From: an uncultured Helicobacter sp.
Lineage (GTDB): Bacteria > Campylobacterota > Campylobacteria > Campylobacterales > Helicobacteraceae
Reading direction: 5' to 3'
Length of the DNA: 37,863 bases
NCBI GenBank assembly: GCA_947177485.1
Contig: CAMWUR010000016.1
Location: 1-37,863 of the forward strand
Shown here: positions 15,795 to 24,581 of the stretch, in pieces
How the letters are laid out: the number at the start of each line of letters is the position of its first letter
Position numbering within the stretch: position 1 is the stretch's first letter
The notes under the pieces: generated by a model
Databases searched by the model: none
What the model was told of the DNA's origin: nothing
What the model saw: the letters and a program-made list of their open reading frames with translations, nothing else
Program-made: the position numbers and the translations under genes

Positions 15795-16295
15795 TCAATT
15801 CCTCACGAAGCCGCGCAGCTCACGGGCAAGCTTGGGCGGTAACACAAACGCGGCTTGGTGCATAGAAGCCGAGTACCAATCGAGCCCATCGAGCAATTCA
15901 GCGCATTGCAAGCGGAGGCTCGCAAGCGGATGCACAGAACGTGAGGCAAAGACGAACCAGCGCGGCTGTGGGAGATTCCAAAGCACGAAAGGCATGAGGA
16001 TACTGAAACGTTCACCAAACCCTTGGAGCGCGCTCCTAACGGATTCGAACGCAACAAGGGGGTCTGCAAGCGGCAGGAGCAGCACGGAATCCTCGCGTAG
16101 CTGCACGGTCGGCGCGGTTGTGGCAAGGAGCCATGTCGAATCCTCCGCCCTTGCGGGCGCGATTCCATGTTTGGCAAGTTCGTGTGGAATCCGCGCGTTG
16201 GGATAATCCACAAACGCACCCTTCGGTGATTCGAGGCAGCATGCGCCGATATGCGCGAGCATCTCCGCCTCAAGTTGCATTGTATCGTTTTGCAT
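15795..16295 (-). CDS. Shortened spermidine synthase-like protein
   Basis: The 166-residue protein matches remembered parts of Helicobacter SpeE (about 262 residues): EAEMLAHIGAC near the start, FSILMPFV in the middle, and SMHQAAFVLPPKLARELRGF at the end. It also sits directly before coaE, where I recall speE in H. pylori. It lacks the first ~55 residues, which in SpeE form the N-terminal beta domain. The central part is shortened, and the glycine/aspartate-rich substrate-binding motifs cannot be found. It is therefore unlikely to make spermidine. The reading frame is open, with AAGGAG at its ATG and a TATAAT box upstream, so it is still expressed, or only recently damaged. Repeats begin 75 bases upstream of its start, where the missing N-terminus would lie. 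Confidence 0.62.
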   Translation of the reverse strand: MQNDTMQLEAEMLAHIGACCLESPKGAFVDYPNARIPHELAKHGIAPARAEDSTWLLATTAPTVQLREDSVLLLPLADPLVAFESVRSALQGFGERFSILMPFVLWNLPQPRWFVFASRSVHPLASLRLQCAELLDGLDWYSASMHQAAFVLPPKLARELRGFVRN

Positions 16296-16312
16296 GACTC
16301 TCCTTTGCTAGT

Positions 16313-16318
16313 ATTATA
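16313..16318 (-). promoter_or_regulatory. -10 box of the speE-like/coaE/dapF/bax operon
   Basis: A perfect TATAAT on the minus strand lies 17 bases before the ATG of the speE-like gene, with AAGGAG between. The -35 region (CAAATT, at 16336-16341) is weak, as is common in Helicobacter promoters. Confidence 0.45.
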
Positions 16319-16369
16319 TGCATGGCTAGGTAAATAATTTGGAATCGCGGACAGTTTGGAATCCAATTT

Positions 16370-16427
16370 GGAGGTGCGACTTTAGTCGCACTTATGTTTT
16401 AATGTGTGCGATTGAAATCGCACCTCC
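16370..16427. repeat. Double-palindrome dispersed repeat (module A)
   Basis: GGAGGTGCGACTTTAGTCGC at the left and the near-inverse GCGATTGAAATCGCACCTCC at the right form a 22-base imperfect inverted repeat with three mismatches. Each arm also folds on itself. It is the clearest of the module A copies. Confidence 0.75.
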
Positions 16428-16429
16428 AT

Positions 16430-16508
16430 TGTCATGTTGAGGCAAAGCCGAAACATCTCATGATTCTTACAACATGAGATTCTTCAGCCTAAAGACTTCA
16501 GAATGACA
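16430..16508. repeat. Dispersed repeat modules also present at 151-227 and 383-422
   Basis: Positions 16430-16463 are the reverse complement of 194-227 (TGTCATGTTGAGGCAAAGCC at its start). Positions 16469-16508 repeat 383-422 with one change (AAAGACTTC for AAAGGCTTC). The same modules therefore occur in a different order and orientation at two places about 16 kb apart. Confidence 0.8.
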
Positions 16509-16643
16509 AATAGCAAAATGTCTAGCAAGATTCCATTCTCCCAATCACAGCGCACAACGGCTATGTTTGAGCCAAAAGGCATAACATAGACGCAGCGCTG
16601 TGGTTGGGGATTCTAGAATTGATGAGTAATGGCAAATCAAGAC

Positions 16644-16829
16644 GTTATTGCGAGCTTATGCGAAGCAATCCACGACGTTGGGCAAGCAGAATTGTTGATT
16701 GCCATGCTTGCACGGCTGCTCGCAATGACGAGATGTTTCGCTTCACTCAACATGACAATTTGGAATCTTTGGAGGTGCGGTTTCAATCGCACATATTAAA
16801 TAATGCGTGCGACTTGAAGTCGCGCGCCC
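16644..16829. repeat. Mosaic of dispersed palindromic modules
   Basis: This stretch combines a unit built on ATTGCGAGC...GAAGCAATCC and GATTGCCATGC...GCTCGCAATGAC (16649-16728), a copy of the AGATGTTTCG...CAACATGACA module (16730-16757), and a module A copy (16771-16829) starting GGAGGTGCGGTTTCAATCGC. The whole gap from 16319 to 16968 holds no plausible gene. Confidence 0.65.
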
Positions 16830-16968
16830 AAAACCACATCTCCGATTCGAAAAATCCAATGTTTGGGCACTTCCCCCACCCATGAAAATATTTAATAGAA
16901 CTATAAGCAAAATCATTTTACACTATCGCAAATGGAAATAGTTTCTATTATAAAAAATGAAAGGTGTA

Positions 16969-19065
16969 ATGGTGCAAAAATACTCTCTGATAGCGGTTCT
17001 TATTGCTGCTTTTCTCCACAACGCGTTGCTGTTTGCAAAAACCGATGATTATCAGGCGGAGGGCGAGCAAATCAAGCGCGTTCTTGCGCAAAGCTTTGCG
17101 AGCTATCAAAATGGCGATGCTGCTTTGGCAAAAAAACTCGCTGAAACAGCCTATTTTCAACATTTTGAAAATATCGAAGGCACGATTGCACGCAATATTG
17201 GCGCGCAAGCCTATCTTATTGAAAAAAAATTCAATTTGTTGCGCAATCTCTATAAAAATGGCGCAGATATGGAGCGAATCGAAGCCCTGATTGGGGGGCT
17301 TATCTTCGAGCTCGACCTTGTTTTGCCTCTGCTTGACCCTTCGATGAAGCTTGTCGCTGAAGCGAGTGATGAAAACTATGACAAAGCAGCGGCAGAGGCA
17401 GCATCGATTGCAGCAGAAAAGCAACGTGCCAAAGAAGCAGAGGAGATGTTCGCGCGTCTTTTGGGCGAAACAAGCGACAATGGCACAGAGACAGAATCCG
17501 CGACCGCAACAGCAACGAGCACCACACAAAAGGACAACCGCGATAGCGCGGCAATGCAGCAATTTGAGACAGCCGCGAGGCTCAATCCAAAGCTGTATTT
17601 TCTCTATGAGCAAATCAGCGGAAAGTTCGATATTGTCGCACTGCGTCTACAAAAGAAACAGCCACTTGAGGCAGCAAATCTGCTCGAAAAAGGAGTGCTG
17701 TTTGATGATTATCGCAACACCAAGCTTGAGATTGTGATAAACCAACACACCGCGGCAAACGAGGGGCAAAAATGGCAGGCAAAGATTCGAGAAATCGTGC
17801 GCAAGCTCAAGGATAGCGCCATTGACGAAAAAGAATTGCGCACCGAGCTCGCCGCACTTTCAGACAAGCTCTTTGAACTTTTGTTGCTCGTTCCGAGCGA
17901 GGCAATCGAGATTGTCTCTGTCGAAGGTTTTGTGCAAGAAGTCGCAAGCACAGACTATACAAATGTGGCAAACGAGATTCGCCTCGCACTCGATGCGATT
18001 TTAGACCAATACCAACAAATCCCCGCGCAAACATCGATTGAAGCTTTGCAAAGCGTTTATTTAGACCTTTTTGAGGCGAGTCAAATGGAAAATAAAATTG
18101 GTGCAATCGATAGCAATCTGAAGCTTTCTATCGAATCGCATTTCACACAAGGCGTGGCGCTGATGAAGGCAAATGCACCAAAAGATGAGCTGCGCAATCA
18201 TTTCGATGCGCTCTATACGTTGATTGCGAGCTCGATTGAGAAAATCCAAGACCTCTCGCCCACCGCTTTATGGATTGCTGCGCTTGTTATCATCTTGCGC
18301 GAAGGCTTAGAAGCCATGCTCATTGTGCTTGCTATCACAGCCTATCTCGTTCAATCAGGCAATGCAAAACAAACGGGAATCGTCTATTCCGCTCTTGGCG
18401 TGGGCATTTTCCTAAGCTTTGTAACGGCATTTGCAGTCTATTACCTCTTTGCATCCTTTGCGGGGCAATTCCGCGAGCTACTCGAGGGCATCACGATGAT
18501 TATCGCGCTATTTTTGCTGCTCTATGTCGGATTTTGGCTTCTTTCCAAATCATATAAATGGACAAGCTATATCCAATCTCAAGCGCAAGAGGCGATTCAC
18601 AAAGGCAGTGCGCGCGTGCTATGGTGGACGGTCTTTCTTGCCGTCTATCGCGAGGGTGCAGAAACAGTGCTTTTCTATCAATCCCTATTCTTTAGCGCGA
18701 ACGATTCTAGCGGCTTTTGGGCTGTCATTGGCGGGCTTTGTATGGGTTGCGCGATTTTGCTTGTGCTCTATTTTGTGCTCAAAGCGGGTGCTGTACGTTT
18801 TCCTGTGCGGCTCTTTTTCTCCCTCACCTCCTACCTCATCTTTGTCCTTTGCTTTATCTTTGCGGGCAAAGCCGTTGCGGAGCTCATCGAGGGCAAGCTC
18901 ATTTTGCCAACATTTGTGCCCTTTAGCTTTGAACCCATTACATGGCTTGGAATCTACCCTTATTATGAAACGTTGATTCCACAAATCGCCGTTTTATGTG
19001 TGATTGTTGTGGGCTTATTGCTCACACATCGCCTCATCTCACAACAAAGGAGGCAACACGCATAA
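16969..19065 (+). CDS. FTR1-family iron permease with large periplasmic N-domain
   Basis: This is the inner-membrane permease of the P19 iron-uptake system. The 698-residue protein has a signal peptide (MVQKYSLIAVLIAAFLHNAL), then about 410 residues of helical periplasmic domain with an Ala/Glu-rich segment and a Thr/Ala-rich low-complexity stretch (ESATATATSTTQ). The FTR1 membrane domain follows with both iron-binding motifs, LREGLEAML (about 443-451) and YREGAETVLFY (about 560-570), and seven or so helices. I prefer the ATG at 16969, which has AAAGG upstream; an ATG at 16957 adds four residues but lacks a binding site. It leads a seven-gene operon. Iron control by Fur is likely; GAAATAGTTTC near 16934-16944 overlaps the promoter area but is not a convincing Fur box. 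Confidence 0.92.
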   Translation: MVQKYSLIAVLIAAFLHNALLFAKTDDYQAEGEQIKRVLAQSFASYQNGDAALAKKLAETAYFQHFENIEGTIARNIGAQAYLIEKKFNLLRNLYKNGADMERIEALIGGLIFELDLVLPLLDPSMKLVAEASDENYDKAAAEAASIAAEKQRAKEAEEMFARLLGETSDNGTETESATATATSTTQKDNRDSAAMQQFETAARLNPKLYFLYEQISGKFDIVALRLQKKQPLEAANLLEKGVLFDDYRNTKLEIVINQHTAANEGQKWQAKIREIVRKLKDSAIDEKELRTELAALSDKLFELLLLVPSEAIEIVSVEGFVQEVASTDYTNVANEIRLALDAILDQYQQIPAQTSIEALQSVYLDLFEASQMENKIGAIDSNLKLSIESHFTQGVALMKANAPKDELRNHFDALYTLIASSIEKIQDLSPTALWIAALVIILREGLEAMLIVLAITAYLVQSGNAKQTGIVYSALGVGIFLSFVTAFAVYYLFASFAGQFRELLEGITMIIALFLLLYVGFWLLSKSYKWTSYIQSQAQEAIHKGSARVLWWTVFLAVYREGAETVLFYQSLFFSANDSSGFWAVIGGLCMGCAILLVLYFVLKAGAVRFPVRLFFSLTSYLIFVLCFIFAGKAVAELIEGKLILPTFVPFSFEPITWLGIYPYYETLIPQIAVLCVIVVGLLLTHRLISQQRRQHA

Positions 19066-19101
19066 TTTGTTGTGAATGAAATTTTATTTTAGGAGTTTCT
19101 T

Positions 19102-19632
19102 ATGAAAAAAGTTTTGGTTTCTCCGCTTTTGGCGGGCGCAATCCTTGGCGGCGCTGCATTTGCAGCAGAAGTGCCGATTGGCGATAGTATCGAGCGCAAT
19201 GGTATGGAGATTGCCGCTGTGTATTTGCAACCCATCGAAATGGAGCCACGTGGTGTCGATTTGGCAGCATCTTTGGCAGACATTCATCTCGAGGCAGACA
19301 TTTCAGCCACAAAAGGCAATAAGAATGGTTTCGCCGAAGGTGCGTGGATTCCCTATCTTACGGTGGGGTATAAGATTACGAATCTCGACACCAAAAAGAC
19401 AAAAAGTGGCAAATTCATGCCAATGGTCGCCGATGATGGTGCGCACTATGGCGCAAATATTGCAATGGAAAAAGACGGCTTTGGTCCTGGAAACTATGAG
19501 CTGATTTTTGCGATTGAAAACCCTGAACGACAAGGCTTTGGTCGCCATGTCGATGCAGAAACAGGTGTGGGCAAGTGGTTTGAACCTTTCACGGTGAAAT
19601 ATAACTTCAAATACACGGGCGCACCCAAATAA
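19102..19632 (+). CDS. p19: P19 periplasmic iron-binding protein
   Basis: The 176-residue protein has a signal peptide cut after AAFA and matches the P19/FetP/Tpd family, periplasmic proteins that bind copper and iron and feed the FTR1 permease. Expected metal-site residues are visible: the His and Glu in DIHLEAD, Met and His in KFMPMVADDGAHYGANI, and a further His in FGRHVD. It follows the permease by 36 bases with AGGAG before the ATG. A perfect hairpin follows the gene, which may raise its mRNA level over the later genes. Confidence 0.93.
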   Translation: MKKVLVSPLLAGAILGGAAFAAEVPIGDSIERNGMEIAAVYLQPIEMEPRGVDLAASLADIHLEADISATKGNKNGFAEGAWIPYLTVGYKITNLDTKKTKSGKFMPMVADDGAHYGANIAMEKDGFGPGNYELIFAIENPERQGFGRHVDAETGVGKWFEPFTVKYNFKYTGAPK

Positions 19633-19640
19633 TCCCGCAA

Positions 19641-19662
19641 CAGCAGAGAATCTTCTCTGCTG
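19641..19662 (+). terminator. Perfect intercistronic hairpin after p19
   Basis: CAGCAGAGAA (19641-19650) pairs exactly with TTCTCTGCTG (19653-19662). No U run follows, and the ribosome-binding site GGAGG of the next gene begins at the edge of the stem. It probably acts as a partial terminator, an mRNA stabiliser or a brake on translation of the next gene. Confidence 0.6.
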
Positions 19663-19673
19663 GAGGAGAGTCT

Positions 19674-21041
19674 ATGTCGATTTATCTTGTGCAACTTTTG
19701 CAGGCTTTTTTACCCTTTGTCTTTATCACCGCATTGCTCATGCCTTTGCTAGAATGGCGTAAAGCCGCGATTTGGGGCATTGCGGGCGTTGTTTTGGGCT
19801 GGATGGCATTTTTTGTCTTCCGCACAAATGCCGAAAATTTCTATTTTGTTATCAATTGCACCCTTGTAATGGGATTATTCCTCACACTTAGTGCACCTTT
19901 TGTGTGTCTCAAAGGCTGGCATGCGATTCTCTTTTTTATTCTCATTTTTCTCTATATGGCACGTTATTGCTACATCAGCCGTTTCTATCCACTCTTTACG
20001 ACTGATTTCCTCGAAACACTCGCCATAAGCTCTATGGGGCTCATTGCGCTTGGAATCCTCATCTGTTGCGCGGCTTTTGCACTTTTGCGCATATTCGCAA
20101 TCCAATGGATTGGAATCCTTGTTATGCTCCTCATGTTCAATGCTCTTGCGGGCGAAATCTTGCTCAAACTCATGCAAGATTCTATCATCGAAACACACAC
20201 TCTTTTACTAAGTTATGTTGCAAAAACAATCCATTATGGGTTTCTCATTCCCTATATTCTTTTGGGAATCTTAGGTATTCTTGGAATCTTACTCCTTTTC
20301 AAATTACCACCACAACCAATCAAACAACATTTTCTTGATTCAACCTATCGCCTACAAATTGCCGCGCGACATGTATTGTCGCAACGCGCAGCTAGCAGCA
20401 TTGCGCTCATGCTCGTAGGCACATCATGTTTGCTCTATTTCGACCTTGTTGCCTCACGCCCAATCGTCATTGACGCGCCCACAATCGTGGAGCCCGAGCA
20501 TGGAGTTTTTGTGTTTGACGCAAAAATGCTCGATGATAACAAGCTGCACCGCTATGCGTACATCACCAACGAAGGCAAAGTCGTGCGCTTTTTCTTGCTC
20601 AATCGCTTTGCGAATCGCCGCTCGCCGGGCGTTGTCTTTGACGCATGCGCGCTATGCGGAGATATGGGCTATGTCAAGCGAGGCGATGAGCTCATTTGCA
20701 TTGCATGCAATGTGCGAATCTTTCTGCCCAGCGTGGGCAAAATGGGTGGCTGCAACCCGATTCCGCTTGCGCACAAAATCGAGGGCGATTTGATTATCAT
20801 CAACGTTACAGATGTGCTTGAGGGCAGCAATTTCTTTAGCCAAACCCAACAAAAAGAAGTCAGTGACCCCATAAGCGGCGAAAAACTCATTAATTTCGAT
20901 GCGCCATTTCAATATAGTTTTAAGGGAATCACCTATTATTTTGCAAATGAACAGAATCAAAAACAATTCATCGAATCGCCCGAAAAATATGTCGATGATG
21001 ACGTACAAATCCCATATAAAATCCAAAGGCTAGTCCAATGA
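19674..21041 (+). CDS. DUF2318 membrane protein with YHS-like C-terminus
   Basis: The 455-residue protein has about nine hydrophobic helices in residues 1-275 and then a DUF2318 domain. That domain contains CALCG (Cys325, Cys328), CIAC (Cys342, Cys345) and GGCNPIPL (Cys360), a probable metal- or Fe-S-binding site. The last part, about 398-440, reads like a YHS domain (SDPISGEKL, then GITYYFANEQNQKQFIESPEKY), but the cysteines usual in YHS are replaced. It corresponds by position and domains to the Cj1660-type member of the C. jejuni P19 operon and to FetQ-like proteins. It is thought to handle electrons or iron for the transporter. It overlaps the next gene by four bases. Confidence 0.85.
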   Translation: MSIYLVQLLQAFLPFVFITALLMPLLEWRKAAIWGIAGVVLGWMAFFVFRTNAENFYFVINCTLVMGLFLTLSAPFVCLKGWHAILFFILIFLYMARYCYISRFYPLFTTDFLETLAISSMGLIALGILICCAAFALLRIFAIQWIGILVMLLMFNALAGEILLKLMQDSIIETHTLLLSYVAKTIHYGFLIPYILLGILGILGILLLFKLPPQPIKQHFLDSTYRLQIAARHVLSQRAASSIALMLVGTSCLLYFDLVASRPIVIDAPTIVEPEHGVFVFDAKMLDDNKLHRYAYITNEGKVVRFFLLNRFANRRSPGVVFDACALCGDMGYVKRGDELICIACNVRIFLPSVGKMGGCNPIPLAHKIEGDLIIINVTDVLEGSNFFSQTQQKEVSDPISGEKLINFDAPFQYSFKGITYYFANEQNQKQFIESPEKYVDDDVQIPYKIQRLVQ

Positions 21042-22330
21042 ATTTTCGTCTTATCATCGCTTCACTCATGAACAATCGATTCCAAAAATCGCTTATGCTC
21101 CTCACATTTGTTTTGAGCACAATGCTTTTGAGTGCAATGCTCAATATCACACTCGGAATCGGCAATGAAATTGCAAAAGAATTGCGGAGTTTTGGTAGCA
21201 ATATTGTCGTTTTGCCCAAAGGTGCGAGCCTAAGTATCGAGGTTGGCGACACACTCTATACGCCGCTCGCCTCGCAAAGCTTTCTTGACGAAAGCAAGCT
21301 CAAGACGATAAAAGAAATCTTTTGGCGCAATAGTATCATCGCATTTGCGCCGTTCTTAGAGTTTCAAGCCACAGCCACGACACAAAGTGACGTGCATTTT
21401 GATGTGCTACTTAGCGGAAGCTATTTTGACAAAAATCTCGACCTCAAAGACGAGCCCGACTTCCGCACGGGACTGAAGAATCTCTACCCAATTTGGCAGA
21501 TTGAAGGGCAATGGGCACTTGATGATAGCCTCGATTCTATTATGGTAGGCAGCGAGCTTGCGCAAGCACAGAATCTCAACATTGGCGATGTGCTGATTCT
21601 GTCTCACAACCACCAAACGCGCGAGGTGCACATTAGCGCAATCGTCTCGCATAGTGGTACGTTTGAGAACAAAATCATCACTTCACTTGCGCTCGCGCAA
21701 TGGCTCGATAACAAACCCAATCAATTCTTCAAAGCCGAAGTCTCCGCGCTGACAATCCCCGAAAACACACTCTCGCAAAAGGCGCGCAACGACATCGATT
21801 CGCTCTCGCAAGTCGAGTTTGATTCATGGTATTGCAGCGCATTTGTGAGCAGCATTGCATATCAAATCGAAGAAGATTTCAAAGGCACAAGCGCCAAACC
21901 CCAGCTTTCAGTCAGCGATGCCGAAAGCACGATTGTCAAAAAAATCCAAAGCCTTATGGCGCTTGCAAGCTTTATCGCACTCCTTGCCGCAACAGCGAGC
22001 ATTGCAAGCCTACTTGTCGCCGAAATGGAGCGGAGGCGCGCCGAGATTGCGCTGCACAAAGTTTTGGGAGCCACACTCTTACAAGTCTATCTTTTGTTTG
22101 CCCTCGAGGCGCTTTTTATCGGAATCATCGGTGCAACAATCGGATTCTTGCTTGGGCAAGGCATTGGCGAAGGCATTGCGTGGCTCATCTTTGAGCATTT
22201 CTTGCCGATGTCGTGGATTGCGCTGCCATTGTGCCTCGTTTTTGCTGCATTGATTACTATTTTTGCTTCATTATTCCTCATTTCTGGAATCTCCGACCTC
22301 CCCCCTGCAAAGGTACTCTATGGACGCTAA
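21038..22330 (+). CDS. FtsX/MacB-type ABC permease (P19 operon), first
   Basis: The 430-residue protein has one N-terminal helix, a periplasmic MacB-PCD-like domain of about 230 residues, and three C-terminal helices of the FtsX family (starting at LMALASFIALLAATASIASLL, with the coupling motif RRAEIALHKVLGA). It starts ATGAATTTTC inside the end of the DUF2318 gene. It is the counterpart of Cj1661, and should form a heterodimeric transporter with the next permease and ATPase, taking part in iron delivery rather than macrolide export. The substrate is not evident. Confidence 0.88.
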   Translation: MNFRLIIASLMNNRFQKSLMLLTFVLSTMLLSAMLNITLGIGNEIAKELRSFGSNIVVLPKGASLSIEVGDTLYTPLASQSFLDESKLKTIKEIFWRNSIIAFAPFLEFQATATTQSDVHFDVLLSGSYFDKNLDLKDEPDFRTGLKNLYPIWQIEGQWALDDSLDSIMVGSELAQAQNLNIGDVLILSHNHQTREVHISAIVSHSGTFENKIITSLALAQWLDNKPNQFFKAEVSALTIPENTLSQKARNDIDSLSQVEFDSWYCSAFVSSIAYQIEEDFKGTSAKPQLSVSDAESTIVKKIQSLMALASFIALLAATASIASLLVAEMERRRAEIALHKVLGATLLQVYLLFALEALFIGIIGATIGFLLGQGIGEGIAWLIFEHFLPMSWIALPLCLVFAALITIFASLFLISGISDLPPAKVLYGR

Positions 22331-23447
22331 CAAATCTTTTTTTTACCGCTGCATTGTGCAAGCTTTATGTTTTTCATGGAATAAGGTACTTGTGATTATT
22401 TTTGCGCTTTTCATCGGCTCGGCTGTGAGCGCCGCTTTTCTCAATCTCTCATTTGACATCACAGGCAAGCTCCACCGCGAGCTCAAAGTCTATGGCGCAA
22501 ATTTTGTCATCGTCCCCAACAATGCGCCGCTGACGACAGAACAATATCAAAGCGCGCTTGCAAAGATTCCAAAGGAATCTCTCAAGGCTGCCTCGCCTTT
22601 TTTCTTCGCGAGCCTAAGCTTGGAGAGTAATAGCGCACTTGTTGCGGGAGTTGAGTTTGATTCTCTTAAAGCAATTCAGCCTTTTTTGCAGGCAAGCGCG
22701 GGACATTTTGGGCAAAGCGTCTTTGCAGAAGATTCCATTTTTGTCGGGCAGCAGCTCGCCAAAACGCTTGAGCTCAAACCATTGCAAAAGCTCACAATCA
22801 CTGACCCCAAAAGCCTCAAGACACAAACGTTTATCGTACAAGGAATCCTTAGCAGCGGAGATGCGTTTGACAACATGGCGCTGATTGCGATTTCTGCAAT
22901 GCAACAACTGCTTGAAACGCAGAATCTGCATTACATACAAGCCGTATTGTATGGCGACTTTGAATCGATTCAGGCAATCGCGGCAAACCTAAGCGATGAA
23001 ACGATGACTGCAAAGCCGATGATGCAAGTCGCATCAAGCGAAGGGGCGATTCTTAGCAAAATGCAATCGCTGATGTTGCTCATCTGCCTTGTTGTTTTGC
23101 TGATTGCCTCATTGAGTGTGAACAACACTCTAAGCGCGATGATTTTTGCACGCAAAAAGCAGATTGCGCTACACCTAAGCCTTGGTGCAACAAAACGTGA
23201 TATTTTGTCTATGCTTGGCACAGAAGTGGCAGTGATGTGTCTCGTTGCAATTATTTTAGGCGCAATTTGTGGCTTTGGGCTAGCAAATGTCTTAGGTTGG
23301 GTACTTTTTGATTCGAGCGTCTCTTTTCGATTCTTGCCTTTTGTGTTGGCGATTGGTATTGCTCTATTCTTTAGCTTCATCAGTGCCTATTACCCACTCA
23401 AAAAAGCACTCAAAATTAATATTGTAACAAATCTAAAAGGGGAATAA
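22320..23447 (+). CDS. FtsX/MacB-type ABC permease (P19 operon), second
   Basis: The 375-residue protein begins MDANKSFFYRCIVQALCF and shares the plan of its neighbour: an N-terminal helix, a periplasmic domain, then three helices including the coupling segment ARKKQIALHLSLGATKRDIL. I set the start at the ATG overlapping the previous stop by 11 bases; a longer frame into the neighbour is unlikely. It corresponds to Cj1662. Two different permease chains with one ATPase suggest an asymmetric ABC complex. Confidence 0.88.
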   Translation: MDANKSFFYRCIVQALCFSWNKVLVIIFALFIGSAVSAAFLNLSFDITGKLHRELKVYGANFVIVPNNAPLTTEQYQSALAKIPKESLKAASPFFFASLSLESNSALVAGVEFDSLKAIQPFLQASAGHFGQSVFAEDSIFVGQQLAKTLELKPLQKLTITDPKSLKTQTFIVQGILSSGDAFDNMALIAISAMQQLLETQNLHYIQAVLYGDFESIQAIAANLSDETMTAKPMMQVASSEGAILSKMQSLMLLICLVVLLIASLSVNNTLSAMIFARKKQIALHLSLGATKRDILSMLGTEVAVMCLVAIILGAICGFGLANVLGWVLFDSSVSFRFLPFVLAIGIALFFSFISAYYPLKKALKINIVTNLKGE

Positions 23448-23448
23448 G

Positions 23449-24090
23449 ATGATTCTCAATCTATATCAGATTAGCAAACGTTTTGGCGATGTGTGTGCGC
23501 TGCACAATGTCAGCTGCACGCTTGATAAGGGCGAATGGCTGACGATTATGGGACCAAGTGGCTCGGGTAAATCGACTTTGCTCAACATCATCTCATTGCT
23601 TGATTCACCGACAAGTGGGACATACACCTTTTTTGATAAAGACATGACACATCTTAGTGAAGAGGAGAAGATTCTTATGCGCCGCGAAAAAATTGGGTTG
23701 ATTTTCCAACAATTCTATTTGATTCCCTATCTTAGCGCTGTTGAAAATGTCATGCTCGCACAATATTACCATTCAAGTATTGATAAAGAAGATGCACTGA
23801 CAATGCTCGAAAAAGTTGGACTTTCTCATCGTGTGCGCCACCTCCCAAGCGAACTAAGTGGTGGCGAGCAACAGCGGCTATGCATCGCACGTGCGATGAT
23901 AAACAATCCCGAGATTCTGCTTGCTGATGAACCCACAGGAAATCTTGATAGCGAAAATGAGGCGCGTGTACTCGAGCTCTTGCAATCCTTCAAGCAAGAG
24001 GGCAAAAGCCTTGTTCTCATCACCCACAATCCCGAGCTTGGAAGCTATGGGGATAAAAAACTACTCTTAAAACATGGAGAAATGCAATGA
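23449..24090 (+). CDS. ABC transporter ATPase, LolD/MacB type (P19 operon)
   Basis: The 213-residue ATPase has a Walker A motif GPSGSGKST (residues 35-43), a Q-loop in IFQQFYLIPYLSAVENV, the signature LSGGEQQRLCIARA, Walker B ILLADEPTGNLDS and the switch histidine in VLITHN. It is of the class that drives FtsX-type permeases. The gene starts one base after the second permease and overlaps the TlpA-type gene by four bases. It is the counterpart of Cj1663. Confidence 0.93.
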   Translation: MILNLYQISKRFGDVCALHNVSCTLDKGEWLTIMGPSGSGKSTLLNIISLLDSPTSGTYTFFDKDMTHLSEEEKILMRREKIGLIFQQFYLIPYLSAVENVMLAQYYHSSIDKEDALTMLEKVGLSHRVRHLPSELSGGEQQRLCIARAMINNPEILLADEPTGNLDSENEARVLELLQSFKQEGKSLVLITHNPELGSYGDKKLLLKHGEMQ

Positions 24091-24581
24091 AAGAAATACT
24101 TCAGATTCTAAGCGCTCTATTTGCGCTGACCTTTGTAGGCTGTGGCGAAAAAATAAGCGCCGAAGTCGGGCAAAATGCCCCAAAAATTTCTGCCAAACAA
24201 CTCGATGGGCAAGAGTTCACTCCGAATCTCATGCAAGATAAAGCTGTTGTGCTTGCATTTTTTAAAAATGGCTGCGCATCATGTATCAAAGATTTGCCAA
24301 AACTGAACACAATGGCAAAAGAACAGCAAGGCAAACTTGTTGTGCTCGCTATCAATGCACCTGACACGCCAGAAGTCATTGCTGATATGGCAAAGCGCTT
24401 TGGTTGGGATAGCATGGTTGTGCTCAAAGACGAGCTTGCCATCACATCAAAACGTTATGGTGTCGCTGTAACGCCCACATTGATTCTCCTCGATGCACAA
24501 GGAATCATTCAAGCACGTATTGTAGGTGAGCGCCCATGGGAGACAACAGAAAAAATTCTCCATAAAGTTTTATCTCTATGA
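24087..24581 (+). CDS. TlpA-type thioredoxin-fold lipoprotein (P19 operon)
   Basis: The 164-residue protein has a lipoprotein signal with the modified cysteine at residue 19 (LTFVGC) and a thioredoxin fold with the redox pair Cys63/Cys66 in NGCASCIKDLP and the cis-proline loop VAVTPTLILLD. It would work at the periplasmic face as a disulfide reductase or thiol exchanger; the Campylobacter P19 operon also ends in thioredoxin-like genes. A natural client is the cysteine-rich DUF2318 protein of the same operon. It is the last gene; I saw no clear terminator in the 80 bases after it. Confidence 0.9.
   Translation: MKEILQILSALFALTFVGCGEKISAEVGQNAPKISAKQLDGQEFTPNLMQDKAVVLAFFKNGCASCIKDLPKLNTMAKEQQGKLVVLAINAPDTPEVIADMAKRFGWDSMVVLKDELAITSKRYGVAVTPTLILLDAQGIIQARIVGERPWETTEKILHKVLSL

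Noticed and set aside
16931-16951. Fur box before the iron permease
   Set aside because: GAAATAGTTTC is a short palindrome in an A/T-rich promoter, but it does not match a Fur consensus well enough to annotate.
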